From NCBI GenBank assembly GCA_913055625.1, contig CAJXJW010000003.1, forward strand, positions 310,001-374,000: DNA of 64,000 nt, in the 5' to 3' direction. This stretch comes from an uncultured Pseudomonadota bacterium. GTDB taxonomy: Bacteria; Pseudomonadota; Gammaproteobacteria; Steroidobacterales; Woeseiaceae. Positions 1 through 8,126 of this stretch are shown piece by piece (positions within the stretch are counted from its first letter, which is position 1; each line of letters begins with the position of its first letter). Below the pieces are notes generated by a model. The model saw only the letters and a program-made list of their open reading frames with translations, was not told where the DNA came from and did not search any database. A program made the translations under genes and the position numbers.

Positions 1-115
1 ACGGAGATCCCGTAAGCACGCCCGGATGCCGCCGATGAATACCGCGCTGGCCGGTGCCTTGACCCGCCGGGCCGTCCACGGGGGATAATGCCGCGCACCC
101 CGACGAGGAATCGCC

Positions 116-2176
116 ATGCCCAGACTCATTGCCGCCATCGCCGGCATCACCGCCGCGACCGCCGTGCTGGCTGCCGGCGACGTCGACGAAAAGCGCGTCA
201 TCGCGGAGGCGGAGGACGGCCGCAACTGGTTCCTGAAAGGCGGCAGCTTCAACGGCGAGCACTATTCGCCGCTGGCGCAGGTCGACGACCGCAGTGTCGG
301 GGACCTCGGCCTCGCCTGGTCCACCGACCTGCCCGTGCCCGACGGGATCGCGGCAACGCCGATCGTGATCGACGGCGTCATCTATCTTTCAGGCGCCTAC
401 TCCGTGGTGTTCGCGATCGACGCTGCCACCGGCAAGGTTCTCTGGAGCCACGACCCCCGCGTCCGCGAGCGGCAGGCGGCGGACCCGAACATGTCATGGC
501 CCGCCCGCGCGAACCGCGGCGTCGCCGTCTGGCAGGGCAAGGTGTACGTCACGACCGCCGACTGCTGGCTCCTCGCGCTCGATGCGGGCACCGGCGAGGA
601 AGCCTGGTCGATGCAGACCTGCGACCCGGAGGACGACTACGCGATCACGGATTCCCCGTACGTCGGCGGCGACAAGGTCTTCGTCGGCAACGCCGGCTCG
701 GAATCACCGCGGCCGAACCGCGGCTACGTGTCGGCATACCGCGCGAGCGACGGCGAACTCCTGTGGCGCTTCTACATCGTGCCAAGCGCGAATCCCGAAG
801 AAAATGACACGCCGGCGCTGAAGATGGCCGCGAAGACCTGGTCGCAGGACATCCTCGCGAAGCACGGTGGCGGCGGCCAGAGCTGGAACGAGATGACCTA
901 CGACCCGGTGTCGAACCTGCTGTTCTTCGGCACGTCCGGGGCGTACCCCTACATCTACGAGCACCGCAGCCCGGACGGCGGCGACAACCTGTTCCTGTCG
1001 TCGGTGGTCGCCGTGCACGCGGATACCGGCGAGTACGCCTGGCATTACCAGACGGTCCCCGAGGACAGCTGGGACTACAACGCGACGATGAACATCGTGC
1101 TCGCCGATCTCGAGATCGACGGCAAGCGGCGCGAGGCCCTGTTGATTGCACCGAAGAACGGCTTTCACTACACGCTCGACCGCCGCACCGGCGAACTGCT
1201 CGCGGCCGGCAAGTTTGCGAAAGTGAACTGGGCCACGCACATCAACATGGAAACCGGCCGGCCTGTCATGGACCCGGCGGCACGCTATTGGGACGCCGCG
1301 GTCGGCGAGACGACCTGGGTCTGGCCGAACATGTGGGGCTCGCACAGTTGGAACCCGATGGCCTACAGCCCCGCAACCCGGTTGTCGTACATCCCGGTCA
1401 TCGACATTCCGGCGAAGGTCATCATGGACGAGGATGGCGAGTTCAGCGACGACAACGTGCTCGTGACCGAGGTGGACGGCAAACCGCACAGCCCGGGCAA
1501 GCTGGTCGCGTTCGACCCGGCCACCGCGACCATCCGCTGGCAGGTCGATCACCCGCTGCCGTACAACGGCGGCGTCCTGGCAACGGCGGGCAATCTCGTG
1601 TTCCAGGGCAACGCGCTGGGCGAGCTCGTCGCCTACAGCGCGGACGGCGGCACGCCGCTGTGGTCCGTTGCAACAGGATCGGCCATCAGCGCGGCCCCGT
1701 CGAGCTATGCCATTGGTGATACGCAGTACGTCGTCGTGCCCGTGGGCGGCGGCGGGGGCCTGCAGTTCTACTACCCGCAGATGCACACGACGGCGCAATC
1801 CCGCGGTCCGGTGCGGCTGATGGCGTTCACGCTGGATGGGCGCGGCAATCTGCCGGCCGCTTCCGACACCGCGAAGGTCCTTCCGCCACAGCCAGAGCTT
1901 GACGCCTCCGCGGAGACCCTCGCGCTGGGCAAGGCGCTGTACGGCGGCTATTGCAAGGGCTGCCACGGCATCGACGCCGTGGCCCGCGCGCACGGCTCCG
2001 TGCCCGACCTGCGCTACGCCACGACAGAGACACACGCGATGTGGGCCGGCATCGTGGTCGGCGGCGCCAAGCGTGCGAACGGCATGCCGCCGTTCGAGCT
2101 CAGCCTGGACGAGGCCGAGGCGATCCGGGCCTGGGTGCTCTCGCAGTCTGCCGCACTGCGCGAAGCAAGCGACTGA
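116..2176 (+). CDS. PQQ-dependent quinohemoprotein alcohol dehydrogenase
   Basis: Periplasmic quinoprotein that would oxidise alcohols with PQQ and pass electrons to a fused c-type haem. The 686-aa product starts with a cleavable signal peptide (about residues 1-20). It continues as a beta-propeller dehydrogenase with repeated Trp-docking segments such as GKVLWSHDP and GELLWRFY, and the family motif DSWDYNATMN. It ends in a cytochrome c domain with CKGCH near residue 620 and a likely Met ligand in NGMPPF. Length matches type I quinohemoprotein dehydrogenases (~690 aa). A GAGGAA ribosome site precedes the ATG. The substrate cannot be read from sequence. The vicinal Cys-Cys pair seen in many relatives is not evident. 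Confidence 0.93.
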   Translation: MPRLIAAIAGITAATAVLAAGDVDEKRVIAEAEDGRNWFLKGGSFNGEHYSPLAQVDDRSVGDLGLAWSTDLPVPDGIAATPIVIDGVIYLSGAYSVVFAIDAATGKVLWSHDPRVRERQAADPNMSWPARANRGVAVWQGKVYVTTADCWLLALDAGTGEEAWSMQTCDPEDDYAITDSPYVGGDKVFVGNAGSESPRPNRGYVSAYRASDGELLWRFYIVPSANPEENDTPALKMAAKTWSQDILAKHGGGGQSWNEMTYDPVSNLLFFGTSGAYPYIYEHRSPDGGDNLFLSSVVAVHADTGEYAWHYQTVPEDSWDYNATMNIVLADLEIDGKRREALLIAPKNGFHYTLDRRTGELLAAGKFAKVNWATHINMETGRPVMDPAARYWDAAVGETTWVWPNMWGSHSWNPMAYSPATRLSYIPVIDIPAKVIMDEDGEFSDDNVLVTEVDGKPHSPGKLVAFDPATATIRWQVDHPLPYNGGVLATAGNLVFQGNALGELVAYSADGGTPLWSVATGSAISAAPSSYAIGDTQYVVVPVGGGGGLQFYYPQMHTTAQSRGPVRLMAFTLDGRGNLPAASDTAKVLPPQPELDASAETLALGKALYGGYCKGCHGIDAVARAHGSVPDLRYATTETHAMWAGIVVGGAKRANGMPPFELSLDEAEAIRAWVLSQSAALREASD

Positions 2177-2188
2177 CGGAGTACACGC

Positions 2189-2914
2189 ATGAACCGGCAC
2201 TCTGATATTCCCTGGCGGCAGCTGATCGCCGAGGGCATCGCGATCGTCGCCAGCATCCTGCTCGCGTTCGCCATCGACGCCTGGTGGGACGATCGGCAGG
2301 ACCGGCGTGACGAGCAGGTCATGCTGGCGTCGTTGCACGACGAGTTCGCCGTGATCAAGTCCGCGCTGGAAGCCGATATCGAGAGGCACGAGCAGAACGT
2401 CGCATCGCTCAAGACCCTGCTGCAGCGCATGGACGGCGATCGCCGCGGCGATGAGGCAGCCGTCATTGAAGCGGCATTTCTCGAATTGCTTTCGCCACGC
2501 ACCACCGATCTCGGCAGTGGCGCGCTGGAGGCGTTGCTGGGTTCCGGCCGGCTCGAGCTGATCGAAAGCAAGCCGCTGCGCGAAAAGATCGCCGGTTGGC
2601 CCGGGGTCATCTACGAAGTCTGGGACGACCAGGCCAGCAACGCGAAGATGGTCTTCGATACCTATATTCCGTACTTCGTGGCGGCAGACTGGCCAGCCGG
2701 CGTCACGATGCGCGGCTGGTACCCGGACTGGGACATCCCGGAACGCGACCTCGCCGAACGCCCGGAACTCGTGAACGACATACTGCGGGACAGCCGGTTT
2801 CGCACGCTGGTCGAGCTGCGCTACGGCTACAAGTTGCACCTGACCGAGGAGTTCGAGGAGGCCATCGTCGCCGCTGGCGCGATCCTCGCCGACATCGAGG
2901 CGTCGCGACGCTAG
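2189..2914 (+). CDS. Membrane-anchored protein of unknown function (DUF6090-like)
   Basis: A 241-aa protein with one N-terminal membrane segment (about residues 10-30), followed by DAWWDDRQDRR and a soluble alpha-helical domain. The arrangement WRQLIAEGIAIVASILLAF then a Trp-Trp-Asp segment resembles small one-pass proteins of the DUF6090 type; that assignment is by eye. It starts 12 bases after the quinoprotein stop, with GGAG upstream of its ATG, so the two genes are probably co-transcribed. No catalytic motif is visible. Its stop codon overlaps the stop of the convergent permease gene. Confidence 0.75.
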   Translation: MNRHSDIPWRQLIAEGIAIVASILLAFAIDAWWDDRQDRRDEQVMLASLHDEFAVIKSALEADIERHEQNVASLKTLLQRMDGDRRGDEAAVIEAAFLELLSPRTTDLGSGALEALLGSGRLELIESKPLREKIAGWPGVIYEVWDDQASNAKMVFDTYIPYFVAADWPAGVTMRGWYPDWDIPERDLAERPELVNDILRDSRFRTLVELRYGYKLHLTEEFEEAIVAAGAILADIEASRR

Positions 2915-3903
2915 CCGATCAGCGCGATGCCCCCGATCGCGAACAGCGCGAGGAATGCCGTTTGCCCGACCATGACCAGCACCGGCTTCGGCCCGACCTC
3001 GACGAGTGCCGCGAGTGACGTCCGCACGCCGAGCGCCGCGACCGCGGTCAGCAGAAACCAGCTCGACACCGGCGTCAGCGCGGCGCGCACGTCCGGCGGA
3101 ACCCAACCCAGGCTGTTCGCCAGGACGAGTGCCATGAACGCGACGAGGAACAGCGGCAGCAGAGGCTCCCGCGCGTCGCCGGCGGCACGCCGCCGCTGTG
3201 CCAGCAGCGAAATCGCCAGCACGACGGGCACGAGGCAGGCAACCCGGATGAGTTTGACCAGCGTCGAGATCTCGCCGGTCGTCTCCGACACGATATAGCC
3301 GGCGCCGACGACCTGCGCGACGTCGTGAATCGTCGCGCCGAGAAACACGCCGGCCGTCACGTCGTCGTAGCCGAGCACGCCGACCAGTATCGGGTAGAAC
3401 ACCATCGCCACCGTGCTCAGCGCGGTGACGCCGGCGACCGTGAGTATCGTGTTGCGTTCGTGATCCTTGCCGGCCGGGAGGACCGAGGCGATCGCGAGCG
3501 CCGCCGACGCGCCGCAGATGGCGACGGCGCCGGCCGACAGCACCGAGTGCGCCCGGGTGAGGCCGCCGAAGCGGCCGATGAGCAGGCCCGCGAGTATCGT
3601 CGCGACGACGCCCGCGGCGATCAGCGCCAGCACGGGCCAGCCGAGTGCCATGACGTCGTCGGCAGCGATGCGCAGGCCGAGCAGCGCCACGCCGATGCGC
3701 AGCAGGTTGCGGCTCGCGAAGCGGATGCCGGGCGCGAAGCGCACTTCCGCGGCGAGGAAGTTGAAGGCCATGCCGAACAGCAGCGCGTACAGCATGGCCG
3801 GCCCGCCGAGGTGCTCGCTGATGAAACGGACAGCGAGCGCGATCGTCGCGCTCAACAACAGGCCCGGTACGACCCCGCGTGCAAACCCGATTGCCTGGCT
3901 CAA
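2911..3903 (-). CDS. YeiH/UPF0324 family putative permease
   Basis: A 330-aa polytopic inner-membrane protein with about ten hydrophobic segments. It has the family-typical stretches LLRIGVALLGLRI, GAVAICGASAALA and GATIHDVAQVVGAG. Members of this family (YeiH/YidH) are annotated as putative sulfate or organosulfur exporters, mostly by genomic context, so the substrate here is unknown. The start is a TTG at 3903, because no in-frame ATG lies near the first membrane helix. The gene stands alone, convergent with the upstream gene; the two stop codons share the tetranucleotide CTAG. Confidence 0.88.
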   Translation of the reverse strand: MSQAIGFARGVVPGLLLSATIALAVRFISEHLGGPAMLYALLFGMAFNFLAAEVRFAPGIRFASRNLLRIGVALLGLRIAADDVMALGWPVLALIAAGVVATILAGLLIGRFGGLTRAHSVLSAGAVAICGASAALAIASVLPAGKDHERNTILTVAGVTALSTVAMVFYPILVGVLGYDDVTAGVFLGATIHDVAQVVGAGYIVSETTGEISTLVKLIRVACLVPVVLAISLLAQRRRAAGDAREPLLPLFLVAFMALVLANSLGWVPPDVRAALTPVSSWFLLTAVAALGVRTSLAALVEVGPKPVLVMVGQTAFLALFAIGGIALIG

Positions 3904-4017
3904 TGTGTCCCGCTGCTCCGCGCAAACCCGTGCCGCCCGACGGCGGGGCGGCTGATTGCAAGTGTAACAAACGGGGTGGATCGCGGGCGCCGGCTCGCGA
4001 CGCCCGCGACGCCGGGT

Positions 4018-4590
4018 TTATGGCGTGCCGTCCGCCACTCGCTCCGGCGGCGCCACCGGTTCCGGCACCTGGTTCCGGACGGGCGGGAGCGACTGCAGGT
4101 AGGCGAAGATCGCGGCGAGGTCGTCGTCCGTGAAGTTCTTGTAAACCATGACCGGCATCGGCGGAAGGATCGGGCGGCCGCGGCCCTTGTGACGGCCGTT
4201 GCGGATCGCGTCCCTGAACATGCGCTCGGTCCACTGCCCGAGCCCGGTCTCCGGGTCCGGCGTGAGGTTTGCCGTGAAGCTGATGCCCCACGGGCCGCTC
4301 CACGCGGTATTCGTCGGCGATACGGCGGCGATCCACGGCCCGGACAGCGACGCCGGCTCCGGCACGCCGTCGGACTCGGGATGCCCGATCAGCGCACGCG
4401 TCATGTCGGGCTCCGGTCCGGCCGGGCCGTCGATCCAGGGCGTGTGGCAGTCGTGGCAGCCCGTCGTCTGGACGATGTAGCGCCCGCGCTCGACACCGGA
4501 TGCCTTGGCATCCTTGCTCGACGGCTCGGCGCCTGGCGCGCCGCCCGCGACGAGGCTCAGGACGGCGCCGATCAATAAGGTGGTTCTCAT
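4018..4590 (-). CDS. Exported monohaem cytochrome c
   Basis: A 190-aa periplasmic electron carrier. A signal peptide (MRTTLLIGAVLSLVAGGAPG) is followed by a haem attachment site CHDCH near residue 47, within QTTGCHDCHTPWIDG. A candidate axial Met lies in PPMPVM before the closing helix FAYLQSLPP. The ATG at 4590 is preferred over a TTG two codons earlier, since GGAGGGG sits nine bases before it. It starts three bases after the stop of the dihaem gene, so the two are translationally close and probably act as an electron relay. The fold resembles cytochrome subunits of periplasmic dehydrogenases. Confidence 0.88.
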   Translation of the reverse strand: MRTTLLIGAVLSLVAGGAPGAEPSSKDAKASGVERGRYIVQTTGCHDCHTPWIDGPAGPEPDMTRALIGHPESDGVPEPASLSGPWIAAVSPTNTAWSGPWGISFTANLTPDPETGLGQWTERMFRDAIRNGRHKGRGRPILPPMPVMVYKNFTDDDLAAIFAYLQSLPPVRNQVPEPVAPPERVADGTP

Positions 4591-4592
4591 CG

Positions 4593-5531
4593 TCAATTCC
4601 CCTCCGGGGCTGTCAGTTGCTCAATCCACCGCTCGACGAGGGCGACGGCAACGTCGTCCGTGACCCGGGTGCCGAGCGGTGGCATCTGGTGATTCGGGTT
4701 TCGGGATTTCATTCTCGCGACGAGCTGGCTGTCGCCGGGCTTGCCGGGAACGACGCGCACGCGGAGCGACTGCACCGCCGTGTCCGCTTCGCGGTCCACC
4801 AGCGTCTGCAAAATCCGGTCGGCGCCGTCCGCGACGCTCAACGTCAGGTCGATGTCGGACAGCGGGCCGCGGTCGTTGTGGCAATGAGCACAGTTCGCGT
4901 GGAGGTAGCCGAGCGCGTCGCGTGCAAGCGTCTCGTTGCCCGGCATCGGCGTGTCGTCGACGGTGGAAAGCTGGGCCGCGCTGAACCCGAGTACCGGCAC
5001 CGGCCCACCCTCGTGGCACATCCGGCAATCTTCCTCCGACGGGATGTCATAAACGCCGCCGGGTGCACCGCTGACCGGCATGCGCAGAACGCCGTAGGCC
5101 GGCGCGAGCAGCGCTTCGGTTCCCGTGCTGTCCCACACGTAGCTCGCGTAGCGCCAGGTGCCGTCGGCGAGGCGCTCGATCAGCCGCGTTTCCACCGGGC
5201 CTGCGTGGCTGAACTCCTTCCAGAATCGCGTACCCGGCGGAAACTGCCAGGCGGCCGGATCCGAGCGGTCGATGGCCGTCCCGGGCGGCAGGGAGATCCA
5301 GCGCCGTTTCGCGGCGCCGTCGGACCAGAGCGCAAAATTCGGCGTGAACGCCTGTACTGCCGGGGAGAGACGCAGGCTGCCGGGCTCGTAGAGGCCGGTC
5401 TCCGACAACCGGCCCGGCAGCGGCGCCAGATCGGGCGCCGCGTCCGCCGGGCCGGGCAGTTCACTCGCACCGGCGGGCAACAGCAATGCCAGCAAGGCGA
5501 TGGCCGGGTATGGGCTGAACACGTGCGGCAC
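4593..5531 (-). CDS. Exported dihaem cytochrome, HNE_0200/SO2930-like
   Basis: A 312-aa exported protein with two CXXCH sites, CRMCH near residue 183 and CAHCH near residue 227. The body carries LWSDGAAKRRWISLPPGT, FPPGTRFWKEF and ETRLIERLADGTWRYASYVW. These segments match the HNE_0200 (TIGR03806-type) family of uncharacterised proteins often found with cytochrome c. It is the first gene of a two-gene unit with the downstream monohaem cytochrome and is divergent from a LysR regulator across a 140-base gap. Its role is presumably periplasmic electron transfer; the partner enzyme is unknown, although the quinoprotein at the window start is a candidate. Confidence 0.85.
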   Translation of the reverse strand: MPHVFSPYPAIALLALLLPAGASELPGPADAAPDLAPLPGRLSETGLYEPGSLRLSPAVQAFTPNFALWSDGAAKRRWISLPPGTAIDRSDPAAWQFPPGTRFWKEFSHAGPVETRLIERLADGTWRYASYVWDSTGTEALLAPAYGVLRMPVSGAPGGVYDIPSEEDCRMCHEGGPVPVLGFSAAQLSTVDDTPMPGNETLARDALGYLHANCAHCHNDRGPLSDIDLTLSVADGADRILQTLVDREADTAVQSLRVRVVPGKPGDSQLVARMKSRNPNHQMPPLGTRVTDDVAVALVERWIEQLTAPEGN

Positions 5532-5602
5532 CGCTGCCTCCGGGTCCGGGTGGGAAAATGTTTACACTGGTCCTGCCGGGGCAGCCCAGTCGGCCGCAAA
5601 TC

Positions 5603-5616
5603 TATAGGTAGCCTAT
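5603..5616. promoter_or_regulatory. Candidate LysR-type operator
   Basis: The divergent region contains ATAGG-TAG-CCTAT, a perfect 5-bp inverted repeat. With the preceding T it fits the T-N11-A pattern of LysR-family sites (T at 5603, A at 5615). It sits 56 bases before the LysR start and 72 bases before the dihaem cytochrome start, where an autoregulatory activator site is expected. Inferred from pattern only. Confidence 0.4.
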
Positions 5617-5671
5617 TGCCGGAAAAACCGGACAGGCCTAAATTGATCGTTCGGCGGGCCTGAACAATCGT

Positions 5672-6697
5672 ATGGACCAGCTGCACTGCATGAAGGCTTT
5701 CGTCCGCGTGGTGGAGCACGGCGCGTTCGCCCGCGCGGCCGACGACATGGGCATCTCCAGGGCCAGCGTCACGGACGCGGTCGGCAAACTCGAGAAGCGG
5801 CTCGGCGTCCGGCTTCTGAATCGCACGACCCGGCGCGTCAGCCTCACCGACGAAGGCCGCACCTATTACGAGGACTGCCTGCGCCTCCTCGACCAGATCG
5901 CCGAGGCCGAGGATCGCCTGTCGGGCGCCCGGCTGGTGCCGCGCGGCCGCCTGCGGGTCTCGGTGCCGCAATCGTTCAGCGAAAAGATCCTGATGCCACG
6001 ACTCAGTGACTTCATGCGGCAGTACCCGGAGCTCGGGCTGGACCTGATCATCACCGACCGCGCCGTGAACCTGGTCGAGGAAGGCGTGGATTGCGCATTG
6101 CGCGGCGTCGAAATTCCGGACGACTCCGGCCTCGTCGCGCGCAAGCTGGCCACCGCTCACTGGATGACCTGCGCGTCACCCGATTACTTCGCGGCACACG
6201 GTGTCCCGGCAACGATCGACGACCTGCGCCGGCACGAATGCATCCGGTTCGTCTCCCCGTCCACCGGGCGCGGCCGCGACTGGTCCTTCGTCGTGGACGG
6301 TCACCCGGTCAACGTGGACCTGTGCGGCAAGCTCCAGCTGACATCGCTCGAAGGCGCGCTCGATGCGGCGCTCGCGGGCCTCGGCATCGCGCAGATACCC
6401 GATGCCGTCGCGTACCAGTCGCTCGTCGACGGGCGGCTGACCGCCGTGCTGACGGAGTACATCGCGTTGTCGCCGGCACTGATGTTCGTCTACCCGGGCA
6501 ACCGTTACCTGACCGCGAAGGTGCGCGCGTTCGGCCAGTACTTCGCCGGGTCGTTGCCGCCGGACGGCTGGTGGCCGCTGATCGCGGCGCAGCGATCCGC
6601 CGGCCTCACGCCGGAACCCGCCCGCGCGGTCGAGGGCGCGACATTGCTCCTGGCCGGGTCCAGGCCGGCGGGCCCAGCCGACGAGCCGAGGGCCTGA
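5672..6697 (+). CDS. LysR-family transcriptional regulator
   Basis: A 341-aa DNA-binding regulator. Residues 1-60 form the winged helix-turn-helix (FVRVVEHGAFARAADDMGIS, then RLGVRLLNRTTRRVSLT). The rest is a type 2 periplasmic-binding-like effector domain of the CrgA/AaeR-like group, with RLRVSVPQSFSEKILMP and VDCALRG. A Gly/Ala-rich C-terminal tail of about 30 residues is longer than usual. It is divergent from the cytochrome pair and convergent with the sugar-permease-like MFS gene, with stops two bases apart. The regulated target is probably the cytochrome unit; the effector is unknown. Confidence 0.93.
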   Translation: MDQLHCMKAFVRVVEHGAFARAADDMGISRASVTDAVGKLEKRLGVRLLNRTTRRVSLTDEGRTYYEDCLRLLDQIAEAEDRLSGARLVPRGRLRVSVPQSFSEKILMPRLSDFMRQYPELGLDLIITDRAVNLVEEGVDCALRGVEIPDDSGLVARKLATAHWMTCASPDYFAAHGVPATIDDLRRHECIRFVSPSTGRGRDWSFVVDGHPVNVDLCGKLQLTSLEGALDAALAGLGIAQIPDAVAYQSLVDGRLTAVLTEYIALSPALMFVYPGNRYLTAKVRAFGQYFAGSLPPDGWWPLIAAQRSAGLTPEPARAVEGATLLLAGSRPAGPADEPRA

Positions 6698-6698
6698 C

Positions 6699-7940
6699 TC
6701 AGAGCTGCGGCTGTTCCCCGGCCGGCTCCATCTTCTCGGGGTCGTGCCCACGCTTGCGCATGTACAGGTACAGACCCGTGAACAGCACGACGAGCGCCAG
6801 CGGGAACAGCGCGAGGTTGCTGAGCGTGGCCTGGCCGGCGGCGAGATTTGCGGCTTCGGGCGCGAGCCCGCTCGCCAGCGCTTCCTCGCGCGCCGAATCG
6901 ATCCAGCTGCCGATAACCGGGTTCCAGATGCTGACCGAGAACATGCCGAGGCCGCCGATCAGTGACAGGCCCAACGCGCCGGTCTTCGGCTGGTACTCGC
7001 TGATGAAGCCGAGCATCGTCGGCCAGAAATACATGACGCCGACGGCGAACAGGATGGCCGACACGTAGACCATGCCGCCCGACGCGCTGCTCATCACGTA
7101 GATGCCGATGGCGGCGACGACGGCCCCGAACAGCAGCACGCCGGCCGGGTTCAGCGCGTGCACGACGGGGCCGGCGAAAAAACGACCCACGGCCATCAGT
7201 CCCGTGACCATGGCCAGGATCAGCATCGGGTGCGCGCCCGATTCGCCGAGGATGCGCTCGACCCACTGCTGGGTGCCGAGCTCGGTCGTCGCCGTCAGCA
7301 TCATGCAGAACAACATGAAGACATAGAGCGGTGAAAACAGGCTCGCGATGTTCGTCGACGTCGACACCTCGGAATTTGCCATGGCCGGAAACGACTGGGT
7401 CAGAACGAGGTAGCCGTAGATGGCCGTCGGCACCAGCATGACGGCGATCTGCAACTGCCAGCCGAGCCCCATGTTCGTCATCGCGAACGCGATCAGCGCA
7501 CCGACGACGATGCCACCCGGGAACCAGACGTGGAACTTGTTCAGCATCGTCGTCTTGTTGTCGTGGTACATGTCGGCGATCAGCGGATTCGCGCCGGCCT
7601 CGACGGAGCCGTTTGCAAAGCCGATGCAGAACGTGGACACGAGCAAGCCCCAGAAGCCGCCGGAGTAGATCGTGAGCACCAGGCCGAGGACGTGACCGAC
7701 GAAGGCGATCAGCAGCAGGTTCTTCGCGCCGACGTGGTTGTAGATGAGCCCCCCGACCATCGTCGCAACCGGAAAGCCCAGAAAGGCCATCGAGTTGATC
7801 CAGCCGAGCTGCGTATCGGTAAACGTGAACTCCGTGCTCAGCTCGCCGAGTATTCCCGCGCGAATGGCGAACGTCATTGCCGTCACGACGAGTGACAGGC
7901 AGCAGGCGAAGAAGATCCTGCCCTGGTCGGTGCTGCTCAT
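6699..7940 (-). CDS. MFS transporter, FucP-like sugar permease group
   Basis: A 413-aa inner-membrane transporter with about twelve hydrophobic segments. The loop CIGFANGSVEAGANPLIADM followed by LNKFHVWFPGG closely resembles the FucP/FGHS sugar:proton symporter group, which imports fucose and related hexoses. The ATG at 7940 is chosen because a GGGGGAAC ribosome site precedes it; an upstream in-frame extension is Asn-rich and unlikely. No partner gene adjoins it. The fucosidase and rhamnosidase elsewhere in the window make a deoxyhexose substrate plausible, but this is inference. Confidence 0.85.
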   Translation of the reverse strand: MSSTDQGRIFFACCLSLVVTAMTFAIRAGILGELSTEFTFTDTQLGWINSMAFLGFPVATMVGGLIYNHVGAKNLLLIAFVGHVLGLVLTIYSGGFWGLLVSTFCIGFANGSVEAGANPLIADMYHDNKTTMLNKFHVWFPGGIVVGALIAFAMTNMGLGWQLQIAVMLVPTAIYGYLVLTQSFPAMANSEVSTSTNIASLFSPLYVFMLFCMMLTATTELGTQQWVERILGESGAHPMLILAMVTGLMAVGRFFAGPVVHALNPAGVLLFGAVVAAIGIYVMSSASGGMVYVSAILFAVGVMYFWPTMLGFISEYQPKTGALGLSLIGGLGMFSVSIWNPVIGSWIDSAREEALASGLAPEAANLAAGQATLSNLALFPLALVVLFTGLYLYMRKRGHDPEKMEPAGEQPQL

Positions 7941-8126
7941 GATCGGTTCCCCCCGATTATTGTTATTCGAATGGTCGTGCAGGCGCACCCCGTTCGCGCC
8001 GCCCCCAAGTGGCCGGGGCCATCTTACTATTTCCGGGCCGGCCGTTTGAACCGATTACGCGCCAGCGGCCTTTCGCGCCGGCGGCGGAATCCTGGCCGGG
8101 ACGCCGATGCACCGCCCCGCATGGCG

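Noticed and set aside
1-15. End of an upstream gene (ACG GAG ATC CCG TAA)
   Set aside because: Only five codons are visible, too few to show that they belong to a gene.
704-4336. Very long minus-strand open frame of 1210 codons
   Set aside because: It runs antisense to the quinoprotein and its neighbour and through the YeiH gene in another frame. Its composition is Arg/Ala/Gly-rich with no fold, as expected for an antisense shadow in GC-rich DNA.
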